From positions 1 to 50,030 of the forward strand of contig LYSV01000067.1 in assembly GCA_001657315.1 (NCBI GenBank): a stretch of DNA of 50,030 bases, read 5' to 3'. The DNA comes from Flammeovirgaceae bacterium BBD 1991-12. Its GTDB lineage: Bacteria; Bacteroidota; Bacteroidia; Cytophagales; Cyclobacteriaceae. Shown in pieces: positions 44,946-50,030 of this stretch. Each line of letters begins with the position of its first letter. Positions within the stretch are counted from its first letter, which is position 1. Made by a program: the position numbers and the translations under genes. Below the pieces are notes generated by a model. It searched no databases and was not told the DNA's origin. It saw only the letters and a list, made by a program, of their open reading frames with translations.

Positions 44946-45752
44946 TCAGGCCTGAGCCAGATTGAACTCATATTTCAATACCCGTTGGTTGGGATCGGAA
45001 TTGGCTACATCGAGCATTCCAAAGCCTTTGTGTGTAAAATAGCCTAATCCACTATGGAATACAAACTCCTGAACCTCCGGGGCTGCATAAAATGTGAACG
45101 GAAAAGTATATCCCCGAACTTCATACTTTACATCCTGATCGAAAACGGGATAGATCCTTGCGAATTTCTTTTGGGCCGCCGTGAGTCTTGCAATGTAGTT
45201 TTTATCCGGTACGACCTGAAATTTGTAGAAGCCAGCCAATTGCTCATCCGTGTAGAGCCCTGTTTCCTGCATTCTCTTCATCGTTGATTCATATAGCAGG
45301 TCTGAAAAGCTGTCCGTTTCCGGAGGAATGAATCTTTTAGCCGTACTGTCATTAAAAGCAGAACTGAGGATCACCAGTGGGGAGATACAGATAAACTTCA
45401 TACTTTCCTTGAACTCGATACTTCCTTCCAGTTCTACTGTTTCCGGCTGTATTATCAGGTTCCCAATGTCTACCTGATTAAAGTCAAAAAGATTGGACAA
45501 AAAATAATCAATAAAGGCCTTGTTGGGACTCGACAAAACCAGCGTGACCCGGGTGGAATAGAAATGCAATCCCTTTCTACTCACCTTGGTCTGCCCTTTC
45601 AACCCTGAAAAGTTGTACAATGAATAGTTGACATAATTTTTGTCTCCTCCCTTGACCAAAATACCTTTGATCATCTGAGCCAGAAGATATTGATGATGGA
45701 AAGGGACATAACTCCCTCTATTCTTTAAAAGAAATACTATACGGACTCTCAA
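44946..45752 (-). CDS. Orphan Cas6-like endoribonuclease
   Basis: The 268-aa protein has the two-RRM architecture expected of Cas6: an N-terminal beta strand (RVRIVFLLKNRG), HHQYLLAQMIKGIL, a middle strand LHFYSTRVTLVLSSP with FIDYFLSNLF, and the C-terminal glycine-rich loop GLGYFTHKGFG (235-245). Cas6 cuts repeat RNA to mature CRISPR guides. No repeat array or other cas gene lies in the window, and the flanking genes are a T9SS plug and YchF. The protein either serves a distant array or has another RNA role. The catalytic His is hard to assign; His37-38-type and LHFY histidines are present. The frame opens with TTG at 45752, with AAGGAAA upstream. Confidence 0.82.
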   Translation of the reverse strand: MRVRIVFLLKNRGSYVPFHHQYLLAQMIKGILVKGGDKNYVNYSLYNFSGLKGQTKVSRKGLHFYSTRVTLVLSSPNKAFIDYFLSNLFDFNQVDIGNLIIQPETVELEGSIEFKESMKFICISPLVILSSAFNDSTAKRFIPPETDSFSDLLYESTMKRMQETGLYTDEQLAGFYKFQVVPDKNYIARLTAAQKKFARIYPVFDQDVKYEVRGYTFPFTFYAAPEVQEFVFHSGLGYFTHKGFGMLDVANSDPNQRVLKYEFNLAQA

Positions 45753-45952
45753 TGCGCTAAAATTTCCTTATGTAAAAAATCAGAACTGCGACCGTCACCA
45801 AAGCTTATCCTAAAAAATGAGAAGCTTAAAGCCAAAAAACATCAACCATGTTCCTTCAGCCAAGTTGTCTTAATATAAACAACAATTGAAACAATAAAAA
45901 TAGTTTATTAAACTGAAATCCAAAAGCCAATGTAATATAAAAAAATCAATTT

Positions 45953-47050
45953 TCAGACATTGAATCTGAAATGCATGATGTCGCCATCCTGTACGATATA
46001 TTCCTTCCCTTCCACGGCTATCTTGCCGGCTTCCCGGCATGCCAGCTCTGTTTTATAGTTTTCATAATCAATAAGCTTGATCACTTCAGCCCTGATGAAG
46101 CCTTTCTCAAAGTCCGTATGGATCACTCCTGCGGCCTGAGGTGCTTTCCACCCTTTTCTGATCGTCCATGCCTTTACTTCCTTTTCTCCGGCCGTAAAGT
46201 AGGTGATAAGGTTAAGAATCGAATAGGCAGCCTTGATCAGCTTGTTCAGACCTGACTCCTGTAAACCATACTCCTCTAAAAACAGTGTACGTTCTTCAGC
46301 ATCCTCCAGTTCGGCTATCTGAGCCTCGATGGAAGCAGAAACCACCACCATAGTGGCATTTTCTTCGTCCGCCAGCTTGTGCAGCTCCTGCGAATGCGCA
46401 TTACCATCCGGCAGGGCAGCTTCCTCTACATTTGCCACATAGATGACCGGTTTCGAGGTGAGCAGTTGCAGATCCTGAACAACTTTTTTATCCTCTGCAT
46501 CCACCTGCACAGATCGGGCATTTTTACCCGATTCCAGATGGATCTTGTAGTTTTCAAGGATAGAAAGCTCCTTTTTAGCACCTGCATCGCCACTTTTTGC
46601 TATTTTTTCTATCCGCTGGATCTTTTTTTCAATGGATTCCAGGTCCTTTAGCTGCAATTCGGCGTCAATCACTTCCTTGTCAGCTACCGGATCCACCCGG
46701 CCATCTACATGTACCACGTTATCATTCACAAAACACCGTACCACATGCGCTATGGCATCCACCTCCCGGATATTGGCCAGAAACTGATTTCCCAGCCCCT
46801 CACCTTTGCTGGCCCCTTTTACCAGCCCGGCTATATCTACGAATTCAACAGTGGTGGGTAGTACCTTCTGCGGGTTCACCAGCCCTTCAAGTATTGTCAG
46901 CCTTTCATCAGGCACTGTTATTACTCCTACATTGGGCTCAATGGTACAAAAGGGGAAATTGGCCGCCTCTGCCTTGTTATTGGAAATCGCATTAAACAAC
47001 GTAGACTTGCCCACATTGGGTAAACCTACTATACCGCATTTCAGTGCCAT
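45953..47050 (-). CDS. ychF: Redox-regulated ribosome-binding ATPase YchF
   Basis: The 365-aa Obg-family P-loop protein hydrolyses ATP rather than GTP and binds ribosomes. It has G1 GIVGLPNVGKST (6-17) and G3 VEFVDIAGLVKGASKGEGLG (about 68-87). The altered G4 reads NVEE in YVANVEEAALP instead of NKxD, which is the hallmark of ATP preference. A helical insertion follows, and a C-terminal TGS domain ends in EYIVQDGDIMHFRFNV. Length and motifs are fully standard. The AI-2E permease gene ends immediately before its ATG, so the two are probably co-transcribed. Confidence 0.97.
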   Translation of the reverse strand: MALKCGIVGLPNVGKSTLFNAISNNKAEAANFPFCTIEPNVGVITVPDERLTILEGLVNPQKVLPTTVEFVDIAGLVKGASKGEGLGNQFLANIREVDAIAHVVRCFVNDNVVHVDGRVDPVADKEVIDAELQLKDLESIEKKIQRIEKIAKSGDAGAKKELSILENYKIHLESGKNARSVQVDAEDKKVVQDLQLLTSKPVIYVANVEEAALPDGNAHSQELHKLADEENATMVVVSASIEAQIAELEDAEERTLFLEEYGLQESGLNKLIKAAYSILNLITYFTAGEKEVKAWTIRKGWKAPQAAGVIHTDFEKGFIRAEVIKLIDYENYKTELACREAGKIAVEGKEYIVQDGDIMHFRFNV

Positions 47051-48154
47051 TTACACTTTGGTTTTCTGAACTTTAAAAACTGCATAACTCCTGTACCCCT
47101 CATACAGCTCGGAAAAAGAGACCCTGAGTACTGTATAAACCGGTATAGCCACGATCATACCGATAATACCGGCGAGAGAAGCGCCCGCAAATATAATTAT
47201 AAAAATCTCCAAAGGATGTGCTTTCACACTTTTTGAAAAAATCAGCGGTTGCAGCAGGATATTATCTACCAATTGCACAATACTGAATACTGACACTATT
47301 TTTATCACCAAAAACAGGTAATCCCGGGTAGAGACCAGATCAACCCCAGTGGAAATACCCACCAAAATACCAAATGAAGCACCCAGCAAAGGTCCAAGAT
47401 AAGGAATAAGATTGGCCACCGCAGCAAAAAGCGCTATGGTAAGCGCATACTTTACTCCTACTATACTCAGCCCCAACGCAGCTATGCTGAACACTGAAAA
47501 CATTTGAAAAAGCAGGCCTATCAAATAATTGGAAAGCAGACGTTCGATTTTATTGTAGGCAGCTATGGTCACTTCAAAATACCTGTTGGGGATCAGCTCA
47601 ATCAGCCTGTTGCGTATGGAACCTGTCTCATATAGAAAAAAGAATGTGATAAAGCCCACAGCCAGTATACCTATAAAAAACTGTCCTGTAAAGGCAATGA
47701 TGTCATTGAGCAGATTGCTTACACTGATATCCGAAATGAATAAAATGATGGTTTCCTTGAGGTTATTGACAATAAAACCTTCAGGCTCTGAGGTCAGGTC
47801 ATTTTCAATCATGAACAGCTCAAGATTTTTTAATGGTCCGGTACCACGATTATACAACTCCTCATAATCCAATCCCGACAATACCTCGATCTGCTCTGAT
47901 ATGAGTGGAATAAAAAGAATAACAAAAGATGAGATGAGCAACAGAAAGATCAGGAACGACAGAAGTACAGCAAAAAACCTCGGCACCCTGACCCTGAAAA
48001 ACTGGGTCCTGCTGATATAGTGCGTCAGAGGTCTGAGAATAGCACTCAGCACCACGCTAATGGCTAAATAAATGAAGATATCAGAGAACAGCCATGCCAG
48101 AAAAAGAAAGAGTATAATGGCCAGTAAAACGTAAAGAAGGGTATTGCGGATCAT
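47051..48154 (-). CDS. AI-2E family transporter (putative permease)
   Basis: The 367-aa inner-membrane protein has about eight transmembrane helices, starting with LLYVLLAIILFLFLAWLFSD. It shows the conserved family segments LIPYLGPLLGASFGILVGIS and QPLIFSKSVKAHPLEIFIII, then IIGMIVAIPVYTVLRV. The family includes TqsA and various ion or signal exporters, and the substrate here is unknown. Its stop abuts the ychF ATG, giving a two-gene unit. Confidence 0.93.
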   Translation of the reverse strand: MIRNTLLYVLLAIILFLFLAWLFSDIFIYLAISVVLSAILRPLTHYISRTQFFRVRVPRFFAVLLSFLIFLLLISSFVILFIPLISEQIEVLSGLDYEELYNRGTGPLKNLELFMIENDLTSEPEGFIVNNLKETIILFISDISVSNLLNDIIAFTGQFFIGILAVGFITFFFLYETGSIRNRLIELIPNRYFEVTIAAYNKIERLLSNYLIGLLFQMFSVFSIAALGLSIVGVKYALTIALFAAVANLIPYLGPLLGASFGILVGISTGVDLVSTRDYLFLVIKIVSVFSIVQLVDNILLQPLIFSKSVKAHPLEIFIIIFAGASLAGIIGMIVAIPVYTVLRVSFSELYEGYRSYAVFKVQKTKV

Positions 48155-48267
48155 CTGATCATTGCGGATTAATGGTTACCGATGTATTATAAGTGGCTAA
48201 AATCTGCAATAAACATCAATAAACAAACACGTTTCCCAGGTTTAGAACAGTGTAAGGCTGGCTCTAC

Positions 48268-48295
48268 AAAAGAAAAGCCGTCCTTCAAAGACGGC
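48268..48295 (-). terminator. Rho-independent terminator of DUF3276 gene
   Basis: The stem GCCGTC (48277-48282) and GACGGC (48290-48295) closes a 7-nt loop. On the minus strand it is followed by TTTTCTTTT (complement of 48268-48276). It lies just past the stop of the PUR-domain gene. Confidence 0.88.
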
Positions 48296-48328
48296 CTTGC
48301 TTCAATAGTATACTTTATTCAGGGAAGA

Positions 48329-48682
48329 TCAATCCCACTTCAACTCCGTATCGATTTCCGACTTTTCTGCCTGCCCGTTGTTTTCTTCTGTAAACTGACG
48401 ATCAAACTGGCTGAAATCCACATCCGGCATTAATTCTTCCTTTACATGATTCACAGTATTATTCAGTGCCTCAACAAATTTGTTGAAGTCTTCCTTATAC
48501 AAAAAGATCTTATGTTTCTCATAAGTAAAGCCATCATCCTTATACCTTCTCTTACTTTCGGTAATGGTCAAATAGTAATCATTAGACCTTGTTGCCTTTA
48601 CATCAAAGAAATAGGTTCTCTTGCCGGCTCTTACTCGTTCTGAATAGATCTCTTCTCTTTCATTAATATTATTCTCTTCCAC
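48329..48682 (-). CDS. DUF3276 family PUR-domain nucleic-acid-binding protein
   Basis: The 117-aa protein carries one PUR repeat (EIYSERVRAGKRTYFFDVK, DYYLTITESKRRY, HKIFLYKEDFNKFVEALN) followed by an acidic disordered tail. DUF3276 proteins are Bacteroidota relatives of the Borrelia PUR protein and of eukaryotic Pur-alpha, which bind single-stranded DNA or RNA as dimers. The start is GTG at 48682, with AAGGA just upstream, one of the few clear ribosome sites in the window. A strong terminator follows. It is probably a global nucleic-acid-binding regulator. Confidence 0.93.
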   Translation of the reverse strand: MEENNINEREEIYSERVRAGKRTYFFDVKATRSNDYYLTITESKRRYKDDGFTYEKHKIFLYKEDFNKFVEALNNTVNHVKEELMPDVDFSQFDRQFTEENNGQAEKSEIDTELKWD

Positions 48683-48989
48683 AATCCTTAAATTTTAATT
48701 TACTTTCTGCTTTTTTCACTATGGTGCCGTATCAGCTTTAAGAAAAATTGAAAATTATTATTTGATTTCTTTTCACTCGTTTACCCGAATTAAGCCGACC
48801 AGATCACCATCACAGACTGATTATTTCTTGTTTTTTTGAAAATAAATGGACACTCTATGCCTTTTTTTAAGCAAACCAGATTCTAAATATAGTATAATAT
48901 TTATATTTAATGCAAACGATTAACCTGAATTGTCAAAACAATTTCGCGTTTCAAACGTTTATGTCATCTGCAATTTCCGAAATCATGTT
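48683..48989. other. Intergenic region between DUF3276 and DUF58 genes
   Basis: This A/T-rich divergent spacer of about 307 bp contains a small palindrome (CGTTTCAAACG, 48947-48957) upstream of the DUF58 gene. No exact TAnnTTTG element or RNA gene could be supported. Confidence 0.45.
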
Positions 48990-49895
48990 ATGAAATTAGA
49001 CCTCGATGAAGTAAAAGATCTCAATAAGATTGATTTTCTTGCCAAACAACTGGTAGAAGGTTTTATTACCGGTTTGCATAAATCTCCCTACCATGGGTTT
49101 TCCGTGGAATTTGCGGAGCATCGGCTTTACAATACGGGTGAAAGTACACGACACATCGACTGGAAGGTATATGCCAAAACTGACCGGCTTTACACTAAAA
49201 GATATGAAGAGGAAACCAACCTGAGATGCCAGATAGTAGTTGATAACTCATCTTCCATGCATTATCCTGTGCACAACAAGGGGAAGCTGGTTTTCAGCCT
49301 TTTGGCATCCGCGGCCATTGCATGGTTACTTCAAAAACAGCGGGATGCTGTAGGGGTTGCGACATTTTCTGATAAAATTGAGTATAGCTCGGATATTAAA
49401 TCCACTTCTTCGCATCTGAACAAGTTGTTTATTCGGCTAAAGCATCTGCTCACTGAAGAGTCTGTCAATAAAAAAACGTCCGTGGGGAAAATACTCCACG
49501 AAGTGGCCAAGAAAAACAGGAAGCGGTCATTGATCATCATATTCAGTGATATGTTCGACAACGAAGATGAAGTGGAAGAGATATTCAAGGGTTTGCAGCA
49601 CCTGAAACACAACAAGCACGAGGTACTCGTATTTCATGTTACCGATAAACGAACAGAGCTGAACTTTGAATTTGAGGATCGCCCCCATGAGTTTATCGAT
49701 CTTGAGTCAGGTGAAAGATTGAAGCTACAGCCTTCGGAGATCAAACAGCATTTTGTCACAGAAGCGTCCAGATACTACAGAGATCTCAAATTACGATGTG
49801 CTCAATTGAAAATAGACCTCATAGAGGCGGATGTTAGTGAGGATTACGACACTATCCTCAATGCCTACCTCATTAAACGGGCAAAGATGAAGTAA
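48990..49895 (+). CDS. DUF58 domain-containing protein (vWA-like)
   Basis: This is a 301-aa cytoplasmic protein. The N-terminal part contains SPYHGFSVEFAEHRLYNTGE and HIDWKVYAKTDRLYTKRYEE, the DUF58 signature. A von Willebrand A-like fold follows, with a metal-binding DNSSSM motif and IIFSDMFDNEDEVEEIF. DUF58 proteins usually work with a MoxR-type AAA ATPase and BatA/BatB-like membrane proteins in envelope stress or protein maturation. None of these is inside the window; the partner may lie downstream of its edge. I chose the ATG at 48990 over the TTG at 48930, because it directly precedes the conserved region and gives the normal length. Confidence 0.93.
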   Translation: MKLDLDEVKDLNKIDFLAKQLVEGFITGLHKSPYHGFSVEFAEHRLYNTGESTRHIDWKVYAKTDRLYTKRYEEETNLRCQIVVDNSSSMHYPVHNKGKLVFSLLASAAIAWLLQKQRDAVGVATFSDKIEYSSDIKSTSSHLNKLFIRLKHLLTEESVNKKTSVGKILHEVAKKNRKRSLIIIFSDMFDNEDEVEEIFKGLQHLKHNKHEVLVFHVTDKRTELNFEFEDRPHEFIDLESGERLKLQPSEIKQHFVTEASRYYRDLKLRCAQLKIDLIEADVSEDYDTILNAYLIKRAKMK

Positions 49896-49897
49896 AT

Positions 49898-49940
49898 GGT
49901 AAGTCCTGAGTCGTAAGTGGTTAATCACTTAAGACTTATC
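49898..49940. repeat. Imperfect hairpin of AGTC/TAAGT-type repeat
   Basis: CCTGAGTCGTAAGTG, a 6-nt loop and CACTTAAGACTTATCAGG form an imperfect stem with a perfect TAAGTG/CACTTA core. It lies directly after the DUF58 stop and could work as its terminator. The wording resembles short intergenic repeats common in Bacteroidota. Confidence 0.5.
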
Positions 49941-50030
49941 AGGCTGTGTAAAAACGTTTTTGATTGGATTTTCTGTGTAGTGCTTTGCAGGCTGTATTTC
50001 AGGCCGCCCATCTGGTTTGCGTGCTTTGTT
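49940..50030. mobile_element. Possible insertion-sequence end at window edge
   Basis: GGCTGTGTAAAAACG, starting at about 49941, resembles terminal inverted repeats of IS1182/IS4-type elements, and the following 75 bp shows no gene. The element would extend past the window, so neither a transposase nor the other end can be seen. The call rests on pattern memory only. Confidence 0.3.

Noticed and set aside
44786-45952. CRISPR array near the Cas6-like gene
   Set aside because: No regularly spaced direct repeats of 25-40 bp occur on either side of the gene or elsewhere in the window.

Overview
The window looks like chromosome of a Bacteroidota member, most likely order Cytophagales. Type IX secretion (T9SS) parts and substrates are spread along it, including PorU-like, PorP/SprF-like, PorE-like and plug proteins and type A and type B sorting tails. 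TAnnTTTG-type -7 boxes precede several genes, and few starts have a clear Shine-Dalgarno. The genus cannot be fixed from the sequence alone. No rRNA, tRNA, intact transposon or CRISPR array was seen.

Layout. 1-343: a 21-bp G/A-rich tandem repeat and the pckG terminator. 344-4552: GTP-type PEP carboxykinase (-), a SRAP/YedK-family protein with a degraded active site, and a secreted TPR protein. 4757-13877: a CxxCH/FG-GAP lipoprotein, a PorU-like C25 sortase, a T9SS-exported PhoX-like (DUF839) protein broken by a frameshift, and a MauG-type di-heme peroxidase. 14061-15122: a membrane-anchored AraC regulator, followed by an inverted-repeat cassette. 15387-22497 (-): a three-gene adhesin export unit made of a PKD type B CTD protein, PorP/SprF and a PorE-like OmpA protein. 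22725-24981 (-): a LytTR regulator, a LytS-type kinase and a small secreted protein.

25452-35014 (+) is a dense signalling island. Five genes joined by 1-4 nt overlaps or a 6-nt gap encode two PAS-type HisKA kinases, a stand-alone receiver, a receiver-PAS-HisKA_3 kinase and a NarL-type regulator. A 65-aa lipoprotein bearing a TonB-receptor-like LSLEE motif and a receiver-HisKA kinase with an incomplete acidic pocket follow.

35159-50030: a secreted beta-repeat protein; a sorbosone-dehydrogenase-like lipoprotein whose signal peptide is out of frame; an ABC-F ATPase with a predicted leaderless promoter; an LVIVD propeller lipoprotein paired with a small barrel protein; an ECF sigma factor with an anti-sigma/outer-membrane-barrel fusion; the T9SS plug protein; an orphan Cas6-like protein; YchF; an AI-2E family permease; a DUF3276 (PUR) protein; a DUF58 protein; and, at the edge, a possible insertion-sequence end.

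The strongest candidates for something unusual are the sigma/anti-sigma-barrel pair (41390-43403), the five-gene phosphorelay with its LSLEE lipoprotein (25452-35014), the degenerate SRAP protein (2602-3297) and the orphan Cas6 (44946-45752). Two genes are split by single-base frameshifts; these may be real or assembly errors.
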